The notes beneath the pieces were generated by a model that did not search any database, had not been told where the DNA came from, and worked only from the letters and a program-made list of their open reading frames with translations. From contig CADBRL010000101.1 in NCBI GenBank assembly GCA_902797105.1, positions 1 to 19,853 of the forward strand: a DNA stretch of 19,853 bases, written 5' to 3'. Shown piece after piece: positions 8,849 through 15,214 of this stretch. This stretch comes from an uncultured Erysipelotrichaceae bacterium. Lineage in GTDB: Bacteria > Bacillota_I > Bacilli_A > RF39 > UBA660. The stretch's first letter is position 1. Each line of letters starts with the position of its first letter. The translations under genes were made by a program, and so were the position numbers.

Positions 8849-9277
8849 TTATTTATTTTTTTCTCTTAATTTTTTAAAAAAATAACTTAATATATCAGCA
8901 TATTTATTTTCATAATTAGCATCATTAATTTTTTTCATCTTTGTTTTATAAAATTCTTTCTTAGATGCTGGTTTATCAAGTAAATAATAAATATTGTCAA
9001 TTCTACTTTGTTTAATTATTTCTAAACACATGGAACAAGGAACTAGTGTAACATACATATCACAACCACTTAAATTCCAATTATTTAAAAATCTTTGAGC
9101 TTCCAATATAGTATTAATCTCAGCATGACCTAAAACATTTTGATCTTTTTCACGTGTATTATAACCAAAAGCCAAAACTTTTCCATCTTTAACAATTACT
9201 GCCCCAACTGGAACATCATTATTTTCAAGTGATTTATTAGCATTTTCCATTAAAATATTAAATATTTCTGAATCCAT
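8849..9277 (-). CDS. tadA: tRNA-specific adenosine deaminase TadA
   Basis: TadA deaminates A34 to inosine in tRNA-Arg(ACG). The 142-residue protein has the zinc-deaminase signature: HAE at residues 51-53 (zinc ligand His51, proton-shuttling Glu53) and PCSMC at 80-84 (zinc ligands Cys81 and Cys84), plus the substrate-proximal NDVPVGAVIV. The chosen ATG at 9277 (MDSEIFNILM) follows GGAGGAAAAC. An in-frame start at 9310 exists but lies inside the SRP RNA and adds non-family residues. The SRP RNA gene is immediately upstream, with its 3' end about 20 nt from this start. Bacillus has the same neighbours, with scr between tadA and dnaX rather than upstream of tadA. Confidence 0.95.
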   Translation of the reverse strand: MDSEIFNILMENANKSLENNDVPVGAVIVKDGKVLAFGYNTREKDQNVLGHAEINTILEAQRFLNNWNLSGCDMYVTLVPCSMCLEIIKQSRIDNIYYLLDKPASKKEFYKTKMKKINDANYENKYADILSYFFKKLREKNK

Positions 9278-9296
9278 GTTTTCCTCCAAAAAAAAT

Positions 9297-9367
9297 GTGC
9301 ACACAAACATAGGCTGATGTGGCTGCTATTTTCCAATCCTGACCAGGTTACAGCATATTTGTTGCAC
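9297..9367 (-). ncRNA. ffs: Small signal recognition particle RNA (4.5S type)
   Basis: The minus strand carries the SRP domain IV signature: CCTGGTCAGG, then ATTGG-AAAA-TAGCAGCCA, closing a stem with a GGAA-type apical loop and the asymmetric internal loop bound by Ffh. The ends pair (5' GTGCA with 3' TGCAC), and the flanks AAATATGCTG and CAGCCTATGTTT extend the rod. At about 71 nt it is a short form without an Alu domain, unlike the 270-nt Bacillus scRNA. It is followed by eight U residues (9288-9295), a probable terminator or processing end, and is preceded by a good promoter. The exact ends are estimated from pairing. Confidence 0.85.
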
Positions 9368-9373
9368 GTCTAA

Positions 9374-9402
9374 ATAGTATCAAATTATAATCAATAAGTC
9401 AA
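9374..9402 (-). promoter_or_regulatory. Sigma-A-type promoter of the SRP RNA / tadA unit
   Basis: On the minus strand, TTGACT (9397-9402) and TACTAT (9374-9379) are separated by 17 bp. Six bases after the -10 comes the G at 9367 that begins the paired 5' end of the SRP RNA, so promoter and RNA end support each other. This is probably also the promoter for tadA and for at least part of the dnaX-mfd run. Confidence 0.72.
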
Positions 9403-9452
9403 GTATAATCAAACACAAAAATAATGTTAATAACTAAGAAAATAAATCTAAA

Positions 9453-9501
9453 AAGACAAAATATTCTTCAATAAATATTAACTTAATTAACATTTTGTCT
9501 T
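9453..9501. repeat. Perfect 10-bp inverted repeat
   Basis: AAGACAAAAT (9453-9462) is exactly mirrored by ATTTTGTCTT (9492-9501) across a 29-nt AT-rich loop. Read on the minus strand, the right arm of the RNA hairpin is followed by TTTAGATTT, so it could act as a weak terminator or insulator just upstream of the SRP promoter. A protein-binding role is equally possible. Confidence 0.5.
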
Positions 9502-9510
9502 ATATTAAAT

Positions 9511-9541
9511 ATTATGTTAACCAATTATTTCCCGGGAAATA
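9511..9541. repeat. 31-bp direct repeat, copy 1 (contains Noc site 1)
   Basis: This segment, which starts ATTATGTTAACCAATTATTT and runs through the Noc-type palindrome, recurs at 9669-9699 with one mismatch, located inside the palindrome. The flank that repeats upstream of the palindrome is longer than the palindrome needs, so the repeat probably arose by duplication or conserves a second site (GTTAACC). Confidence 0.85.
9527..9540. promoter_or_regulatory. Noc-binding site 1 (perfect)
   Basis: ATTTCCCGGGAAAT is a perfect 14-bp palindrome identical to the published B. subtilis Noc-binding site. Noc is a ParB paralogue that loads at such sites, tethers DNA to the membrane and blocks division over the nucleoid. 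The noc gene is not in the window, so Noc as the actual binder is inferred from the motif. Confidence 0.8.
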
Positions 9542-9668
9542 CTTTTGATAAAACATAACTTTTATTATTTTTATAAAAATTTTTAATTTATAACTGTCAT
9601 CAGTCCTAGTTAATTACTTACATTGTGGCATTTTAAAAATTAAATTTTTTTATACTTTTCAATACAAC

Positions 9669-9699
9669 ATTATGTTAACCAATTATTTCCCAGGAAATA
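9669..9699. repeat. 31-bp direct repeat, copy 2 (contains Noc site 2)
   Basis: Second copy of the repeat at 9511-9541, 158 bp away, with the single difference at the centre of the palindrome. Confidence 0.85.
9685..9698. promoter_or_regulatory. Noc-binding site 2 (one mismatch)
   Basis: ATTTCCCAGGAAAT differs from the consensus Noc site in one central base, which breaks the perfect symmetry. The surrounding 17 bases match those of site 1. Confidence 0.65.
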
Positions 9700-9834
9700 A
9701 TTTAAGCTATATTATATATAAAATTTATCAAAATAATAGCTATATAATAAGATAAACTTTTAAATAAACATTTGTTTGTTGTTACATACATTTATTCGTG
9801 TAAAGTATTGCAGTATTTATTAGAAAATTATCAA

Positions 9835-9850
9835 CGTTTCACGTGAAACA
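9835..9850. promoter_or_regulatory. parS site 1
   Basis: CGTTTCACGTGAAACA matches the parS consensus TGTTNCACGTGAAACA at 15 of 16 positions. ParB (Spo0J) clamps load at such sites to recruit SMC and ParA. The DnaA-box-like TTATCAAC (9828-9835) directly abuts it. Confidence 0.85.
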
Positions 9851-9905
9851 TTCAAACATATTACAAACTTAATTATCATCAAACTATCAACACAAAATAA
9901 CTATA

Positions 9906-9921
9906 TGTTCCACGTGAAACA
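9906..9921. promoter_or_regulatory. parS site 2
   Basis: TGTTCCACGTGAAACA fits the degenerate B. subtilis consensus exactly (C at the variable fifth base). A DnaA-box-like CTATCAACA lies at 9884-9892, 13 bp to the left, a larger gap than at the other sites. Confidence 0.9.
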
Positions 9922-10010
9922 TATAGTTTAGCTATATATATAAATTGTAAAAAATGATTATGTCATTAGTAAATCTTAATTAAGTATTTAGTAACTAATT
10001 ATCAACGTAA

Positions 10011-10026
10011 TGTTCCACGTGAAACA
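10011..10026. promoter_or_regulatory. parS site 3
   Basis: TGTTCCACGTGAAACA fits the consensus exactly. TTATCAACG (9999-10007) ends 3 bp before it. Confidence 0.9.
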
Positions 10027-10109
10027 TAAAATTGTTTATTACAAATGCTAAAAAATGAATGTTTTATCAAGATAAAACCAATTATAGATATAAACAAGTT
10101 ACCAACAGA

Positions 10110-10125
10110 TGTTTCACGTGAAACA
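10110..10125. promoter_or_regulatory. parS site 4
   Basis: TGTTTCACGTGAAACA is the perfectly symmetrical 16-bp parS. TTACCAACA (10099-10107) ends 2 bp before it. Confidence 0.92.
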
Positions 10126-10195
10126 TCATGAAATATAAGACTTATTTTACTATAATAATTAACTTATTATATAATTAATAACCAATTATCAATAA

Positions 10196-10211
10196 TGTTT
10201 CACGTGAAACA
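10196..10211. promoter_or_regulatory. parS site 5
   Basis: Perfect TGTTTCACGTGAAACA. TTATCAATA (10186-10194) ends 1 bp before it. Confidence 0.92.
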
Positions 10212-10287
10212 TAAATATAATCGCAAAAATTATTATAAATAAAAATTATTATATTAAAATGTAAAAACTAACAAGTTATCAACACAA

Positions 10288-10303
10288 TGTTTCACGTGAA
10301 ACA
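10288..10303. promoter_or_regulatory. parS site 6
   Basis: Perfect TGTTTCACGTGAAACA. TTATCAACA (10276-10284), the same 9-mer that recurs upstream of dnaA in this window, ends 3 bp before it. Confidence 0.92.
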
Positions 10304-10434
10304 TTAAAATATAAAGTAAAAAATAAAAATGTTATAAATAAAATAATAAGATAATAATTATAATATAAGTTAAAAATTTTTAATTAATATAAAATAAAAC
10401 AAATCTATTAAAATATTTAAATGTTATAAACAAA

Positions 10435-10450
10435 GGTTTCACGTGAAACA
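10435..10450. promoter_or_regulatory. parS site 7
   Basis: GGTTTCACGTGAAACA has one mismatch, at the first base. The diverged 9-mer TTATAAACA (10424-10432) ends 2 bp before it. Confidence 0.85.
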
Positions 10451-10565
10451 TTCATACATATAATAAATAAATAACTCTAAAAATGATATAATATAATTCA
10501 AAAGTAAATTGTAATAATTAAGTAAAAAAATTAAAATTAAGGATAATTAAACAATACTTATTACA

Positions 10566-10581
10566 TGTTTCACGTGAAACC
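10566..10581. promoter_or_regulatory. parS site 8
   Basis: TGTTTCACGTGAAACC has one mismatch, at the last base. The left flank, TTATTACAT (10558-10566), is only a weak match to a DnaA box. Confidence 0.85.
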
Positions 10582-10664
10582 TAAATATAAAATAAAAAAG
10601 TCAATAACCAGTTATATTCAAATCAAAATTCATGTTGATAACTCATACATCAGCTAATAATAAT

Positions 10665-10692
10665 AAAAAATATTTGGCATATTTCAGCCAAA
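10665..10692 (-). terminator. Possible second terminator downstream of gyrA
   Basis: On the minus strand, a 6-bp stem (TTTGGC / GCCAAA, 10687-10692 with 10673-10678) and an 8-nt loop are followed after two bases by six U residues. It lies about 75 bp beyond the first gyrA terminator and may back it up, protecting the parS region from transcription. Confidence 0.42.
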
Positions 10693-10748
10693 AAAATAAG
10701 TTTTTATTATAAGTAATTAGATAAATTATACATTGTATATACTAAATA

Positions 10749-10777
10749 AATCAAAATAAAAAGGCTTATTCAGCCTT
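10749..10777 (-). terminator. Intrinsic terminator overlapping the gyrA stop codon
   Basis: The RNA AAGGCU-GAAUA-AGCCUU forms a 6-bp stem (10772-10777 with 10761-10766) followed by UUUUAUUUU. The stem encodes the last residues (Lys-Ala) and the loop contains most of the UAA stop, so termination and translation end coincide. Confidence 0.75.
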
Positions 10778-13279
10778 AGTATTTTGAATATTTTCAGTTA
10801 CTTCTGATTCATTTTGAGCAACATTTTCACTTTGTTCTATGCTTTCTTCAGAATTTTCTTCCTCTAGCTTATCTACTAAACTAATCGTAGATACCTTTTG
10901 ATTATCTTTTAAATTAATAAGTCTTAAACCTTGCGTAACTCTACCAAGAACAGATATTTGATCAAGTGGCATTCTCATTGTCATACCAGAGTTTGTCATG
11001 ATAACAAGTTCTTTACCTTCATGAACAATCTTAACACTTACTAAATTACCGTTCTTTTCAGTAATATTCATAGCTTTAACACCTTTAGAACCTCTTCTAG
11101 TTTGACGATATTCGCTAACCTTAGTTTGTTTACCATAACCTTTTTCAGTTACAAGAAGTATAGTATCATCTTCTTTAACAATTTCAGAACAAATACATTT
11201 ACTTCCATCTAGTGAAATACCACGAACACCTGAAGCAGTACGTCCCATAACTCTGATTTCATCTTCATTAAACTTAACCATTCTACCACTATCACTACCA
11301 AGAAGCACTAAATCATTACCAGAAGTCTTCTTAACACCAATAAGTTTATCGTTTTCTCTTAAAGAAATACAAATCTTACCACTATTTCTAATATTATCAA
11401 ATTCACTAATTAAAGTTTTCTTAACAACACCAGCTTCAGTTGCAAATAACAAGTATTTACTATTCTCTTCACGACTTATTTGAATAACAGCATTAACTCT
11501 TTCATCTTTTTCAACTTGAAGTAAGTTTACAATTGGAATACCCTTAGATTGACGTGAAAACTCAGGAATTTCATAACCTTTAAGTCTATATACTTTACCT
11601 TTATCGGTGAAGAACAAGATATAATCATGTGTTGATAAGTTAATCATGTGTTCAACAAAGTCTTCATCATTCGTAGACATTCCCTTAATTCCAACGCCAC
11701 CTCTATTTTGTGACTTAAATGTATCAGAAGTAGTTCTCTTAATATAACCTTTATTAGTAAGTACTACCAATATATTTTCTTCTGGAATTAATGACTCATC
11801 TTCAATATAATCAACTGCAGTCATATCAATCTTAGTGCGTCTTTCATCACCATATTTATTTTTAATTTCATTCATTTCATCTTTAATGATGCCTAACACC
11901 ATATTATTATCCGCTAAAATGCCACGTAAGCGTTCTATTTCGATTCTGAGTGTATTTAGTTCTTCTTCAATCTTTTCACGTTCTAGACCCGTTAAACGAC
12001 GTAATTTCATTTCTAAAATATTATCAGTTTGAGCTTCAGTTAATCCAAAACGTTCCATTAACTTAGATTTAGCTTCTCCATCAGCCTTAGATTCTTTAAT
12101 AATCTTAATAACTTCATCTAAATTATCAAATACAATCTTATAACCTTCTAAGATATGTACTCTTTTTTCAGCTTTATCTAATTCAAATTGAGTTCTTCTA
12201 ATAATAACTTCTTGTTGATAATCTACATATTTACTAATTATATCTTTTAAACCTAAAGTTCTAGGTACACCTTTATCAAGCATCAAGAAAATAATACCAA
12301 AAGTTGTTTGAAAAGCCGTATGCTTATATAAATTATTAAGTACTACTTGAGGATTAGCATCTTTCTTTAAAGTAATAGTAATTTTAATACCATCTTTTAA
12401 ATCAGTATGATAATCAGTAATACCTTCAAGTACTTTGTTATGTACTAAATCAGCTACTTTTTGTTTTAAATCTAATGTATTAACACCATAAGGAACTTCT
12501 TCAATAACAATATAATGTCTTCCATTTTTTTCTTCAATTGTTGCCTTACTCCTAATAGTTATAGAACCTCTACCAGTTTCATAAGCTTTTTTTATCCCAG
12601 AATTACCTAAAATAATACCACCAGTTGGAAAATCAGGTCCTTTAATATGTTGCATTAACTCTTCCGTAGTAATATCAGGATTATCAATATAAGCAATACA
12701 ACCATCAACAACTTCACCTAAATTATGTGGTGGAATATTTGTTGCCATACCAACAGCAATCCCCATTGTTCCATTAACTAAAATATTTGGAAATCTTGAA
12801 GGTAAAACTTCAGGTTCTACCGTAGAATCATCATAATTTGGTACAAAATTAACAGTATTTTTGTTGATATCTCTTAAAAGTTCCATTGATATCTTAGCAA
12901 GTTTACTTTCAGTATAACGATAAGCAGCAGCTCTAGGATACTCAATATTACCAAAGTTACCATGTCCATCTACAAGTAAATAACGATAATTAAAGTCTTG
13001 TGCCATTCTTACCATAGCATCATATATTGATGAGTCACCATGAGGGTGATATTTCCCCATAACATCCCCAACTATCGTAGCACTTTTACGATGTTTTTTA
13101 TCTGGTGTCAAACCATTTTCTAACATATCATAAATAATTCTTCTATGAACTGGCTTTAAACCATCTCTTAAATCCGGCAAAGCTCTGGAAATAATAACAC
13201 TCATTGAATACTCAATAAAAGACGATTCAATTTCACTTACAATATTATTTTCTTGTAATCTATCTCTACTATGATCCAT
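10766..13279 (-). CDS. gyrA: DNA gyrase subunit A
   Basis: GyrA is the DNA-cleaving subunit of the gyrase that introduces negative supercoils. The numbering happens to match E. coli: Ser83 and Asp87 in HPHGDSSIYD are the wild-type quinolone-sensitive residues, Arg121-Tyr122 in RYTE is the catalytic pair, and His45, His78 and His80 are present. A GyrA box, QNRGGVG, occurs near residue 522 and starts the six-bladed C-terminal wrapping domain, which marks gyrase rather than topoisomerase IV. The tail is acidic (EEENSEESIEQ). The segment just before the catalytic Tyr reads IEYPRAAAYRYTE instead of the common GD-S/P-AAAMRYTE. GGAGGTTAAT precedes the ATG, 9 bp after gyrB. At 837 residues the length is normal. 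Confidence 0.97.
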   Translation of the reverse strand: MDHSRDRLQENNIVSEIESSFIEYSMSVIISRALPDLRDGLKPVHRRIIYDMLENGLTPDKKHRKSATIVGDVMGKYHPHGDSSIYDAMVRMAQDFNYRYLLVDGHGNFGNIEYPRAAAYRYTESKLAKISMELLRDINKNTVNFVPNYDDSTVEPEVLPSRFPNILVNGTMGIAVGMATNIPPHNLGEVVDGCIAYIDNPDITTEELMQHIKGPDFPTGGIILGNSGIKKAYETGRGSITIRSKATIEEKNGRHYIVIEEVPYGVNTLDLKQKVADLVHNKVLEGITDYHTDLKDGIKITITLKKDANPQVVLNNLYKHTAFQTTFGIIFLMLDKGVPRTLGLKDIISKYVDYQQEVIIRRTQFELDKAEKRVHILEGYKIVFDNLDEVIKIIKESKADGEAKSKLMERFGLTEAQTDNILEMKLRRLTGLEREKIEEELNTLRIEIERLRGILADNNMVLGIIKDEMNEIKNKYGDERRTKIDMTAVDYIEDESLIPEENILVVLTNKGYIKRTTSDTFKSQNRGGVGIKGMSTNDEDFVEHMINLSTHDYILFFTDKGKVYRLKGYEIPEFSRQSKGIPIVNLLQVEKDERVNAVIQISREENSKYLLFATEAGVVKKTLISEFDNIRNSGKICISLRENDKLIGVKKTSGNDLVLLGSDSGRMVKFNEDEIRVMGRTASGVRGISLDGSKCICSEIVKEDDTILLVTEKGYGKQTKVSEYRQTRRGSKGVKAMNITEKNGNLVSVKIVHEGKELVIMTNSGMTMRMPLDQISVLGRVTQGLRLINLKDNQKVSTISLVDKLEEENSEESIEQSENVAQNESEVTENIQNTKAE

Positions 13280-13288
13280 ATTAACCTC

Positions 13289-15211
13289 CTAAAAATCCAA
13301 ATTCTTTGCATATGTTGCATTTTCTTCAATAAACTTACGTCTAGGCTCAACTTCTTCACCCATTAATTTACTGAATGCAGCATCAGCACTAATAGCATCA
13401 TCCACAGTTATTTTACGAAGAATTCTATGATCAATATCCATAGTTGTTTCATTTAATTCTTCAGCATCCATTTCCCCTAAACCTTTCATTCTTGCTATAT
13501 CATATCTAATATTTTTTTCATTTAAACCTTTAATATATTCATCTCTCTCATCATCATATAAAACATATTTAATAGTTTGTCCATGTTTAATACAATATAA
13601 AGGTGGTTGAGCAGCATAAACATAACCAGCTTCAACAATTGGCTTAAAGAAACGATAGAAAAGAGTAAGAAGAAGTACTCTAATGTGAGAACCATCGACA
13701 TCGGCATCGCTCATGATAATAACTTTATGATATCTCATTTTACTTAAATCAAATTCTTGACCAATACCAGTACCAAAAGCCGTAATAATTGTTTTAATTT
13801 CATCATTACTTAAAGCTCTATCAAGTCTTGCTTTTTCAACATTTAAAACTTTACCTTTAAGTGGAAGTATAGCTTGAGTCATACTATTTCTTCCCTTAAT
13901 CGCAGAACCACCTGCACTATCCCCTTCGACTAGGAATATTTCACAAACACTTGGATCTTTTTCCTTACAATCAACAAGTTTTCCACCAAAATTAACTATA
14001 TCCAAGTCACTTTTTCTTCTTGTTGCTTCTCTTGCTTTCTTTGCAGCAATTCTTCCACGTGAAGCACTAATACATTTTTCAACAATTATCTTAGCTTCGT
14101 TAGGATTTTCCATTAAAAATCTTTCAAAACCTTGAGAAAATACATCACTTGCAATCTTTCTAACTTCACTATTACCAAGTTTAGTCTTAGTTTGTCCTTC
14201 AAATTGAGGATCGGGATGTTTACAACTAATAATCATTGTTAAACCTTCACGACAATCTTCCCCAATTAAAGGTGCATCATTTTCTTTTAAAATCTTGGCA
14301 TTCTTTGCATAATTATTAATAACTTTAGTTAAGGCAGCTTTAACACCATCTTCATGAGTACCACCTTCATAAGTATTAATATTATTTGTAAATGAATAAA
14401 TACTTGGTGAATAAGTTTCATTATATTGACAAGCTACTTCAAGTTCAATCCCATTTTCAGAACCATCCATATATATAATATCATCATGAATTGGTGTCTT
14501 ACTCTTATTAAGCATTGCAACATATTCAATAATACCACCATTATAAAGGAAAGTATCATGTTTTTCAATAGTATCCCTTAAATCATATAAATTAATTCTT
14601 AGTCCTTTATTTAAGAACGCAATTTCTTGTAATCTTTTATATAAAGTATCATAGTTATATACAGTTGTTTCTGTAAATATTTCTTCATCTGGTTTAAATC
14701 TAACCGTAGTCCCAGTTCTTTCCATATCACAACTATCAATTATTTTTAAATCTGCAACAGGTTTTCCACCATTTTCAAATCTTTGATAGTATACATTTCC
14801 ATCACGATAAACTCTAACTTCTAGCCATTTTGACAAAGCATTAACTACACTAGCACCAACACCATGAAGACCACCAGAAACCTTATAACCTTCACCACCA
14901 AATTTACCACCAGCATGTAGCACAGTAAATATAGTTTCAATTGTTGATAAACCAGTCTTAGCATTTATACCAGTTGGCATACCTCTACCATCATCTCTAA
15001 CTTCAATGATATCATCTTTATCTATCATAACTTCAATATCATCACAAAATCCAGCTAAAGCTTCATCAACTGCATTATCCACAATTTCCCAAACTAAATG
15101 ATGAAGACCTCTTTCTCCTGTTGAACCTATATACATCCCAGGTCTTTTACGAACAGCTTCAAGTCCTTCTAAAACCTGTATATCATTATCAGTATAATGT
15201 GTTTCTTTCAT
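13289..15211 (-). CDS. gyrB: DNA gyrase subunit B
   Basis: GyrB is the ATPase subunit that drives strand passage. The GHKL ATP site is complete: Glu42, Asn46 (EIVDNAVDEAL), DDGRGMP at 73-79 and GGLHGVGASVVNAL near 113-126. The TOPRIM domain has EGDSAGGSA near 428 and the metal-binding DADVDGSHI near 500, with PLKGKVLNVEKA between them. There is no 170-residue enterobacterial insertion; 640 residues is the standard Gram-positive length. The ATG lies 3 bp after recF, and its Shine-Dalgarno GAGGAGG is formed by the last Glu codons of recF, so translation of the two is probably coupled. Confidence 0.97.
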   Translation of the reverse strand: MKETHYTDNDIQVLEGLEAVRKRPGMYIGSTGERGLHHLVWEIVDNAVDEALAGFCDDIEVMIDKDDIIEVRDDGRGMPTGINAKTGLSTIETIFTVLHAGGKFGGEGYKVSGGLHGVGASVVNALSKWLEVRVYRDGNVYYQRFENGGKPVADLKIIDSCDMERTGTTVRFKPDEEIFTETTVYNYDTLYKRLQEIAFLNKGLRINLYDLRDTIEKHDTFLYNGGIIEYVAMLNKSKTPIHDDIIYMDGSENGIELEVACQYNETYSPSIYSFTNNINTYEGGTHEDGVKAALTKVINNYAKNAKILKENDAPLIGEDCREGLTMIISCKHPDPQFEGQTKTKLGNSEVRKIASDVFSQGFERFLMENPNEAKIIVEKCISASRGRIAAKKAREATRRKSDLDIVNFGGKLVDCKEKDPSVCEIFLVEGDSAGGSAIKGRNSMTQAILPLKGKVLNVEKARLDRALSNDEIKTIITAFGTGIGQEFDLSKMRYHKVIIMSDADVDGSHIRVLLLTLFYRFFKPIVEAGYVYAAQPPLYCIKHGQTIKYVLYDDERDEYIKGLNEKNIRYDIARMKGLGEMDAEELNETTMDIDHRILRKITVDDAISADAAFSKLMGEEVEPRRKFIEENATYAKNLDF

Positions 15212-15214
15212 TTT

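Larger units (their letters stand above)
9368..10765. other. 1.4-kb intergenic region: putative ParB/Noc loading zone
   Basis: This is the only long gene-free stretch in the window and it is very AT-rich. From left to right it holds the SRP promoter, a 10-bp inverted repeat (9453-9501), two Noc-type palindromes within a 31-bp direct repeat, eight parS palindromes between 9835 and 10581, and hairpins next to the end of gyrA. I see no open reading frame of note, no tRNA and no mobile element. Its role as a segregation and nucleoid-organisation region is inferred from the palindromes, which match ParB and Noc target sequences known in Firmicutes. Confidence 0.8.

Noticed and set aside
9278..9310. 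Upstream in-frame start extending tadA by 11 residues
   Set aside because: It lies inside the SRP RNA and its U tract, and the ATG at 9277 has a good Shine-Dalgarno and matches the family N-terminus.
9835..10581. CRISPR array, suggested by regularly repeated palindromes
   Set aside because: The repeat is only 16 bp and matches parS, the spacing varies from 71 to 147 bp, the intervening DNA is AT-rich without unique spacer character, and there are no cas genes.
9368..10765. Hidden gene, tRNA or mobile element in the long intergenic region
   Set aside because: No reading frame with a Shine-Dalgarno, no tRNA-like cloverleaf and no terminal inverted repeats with a transposase were seen.
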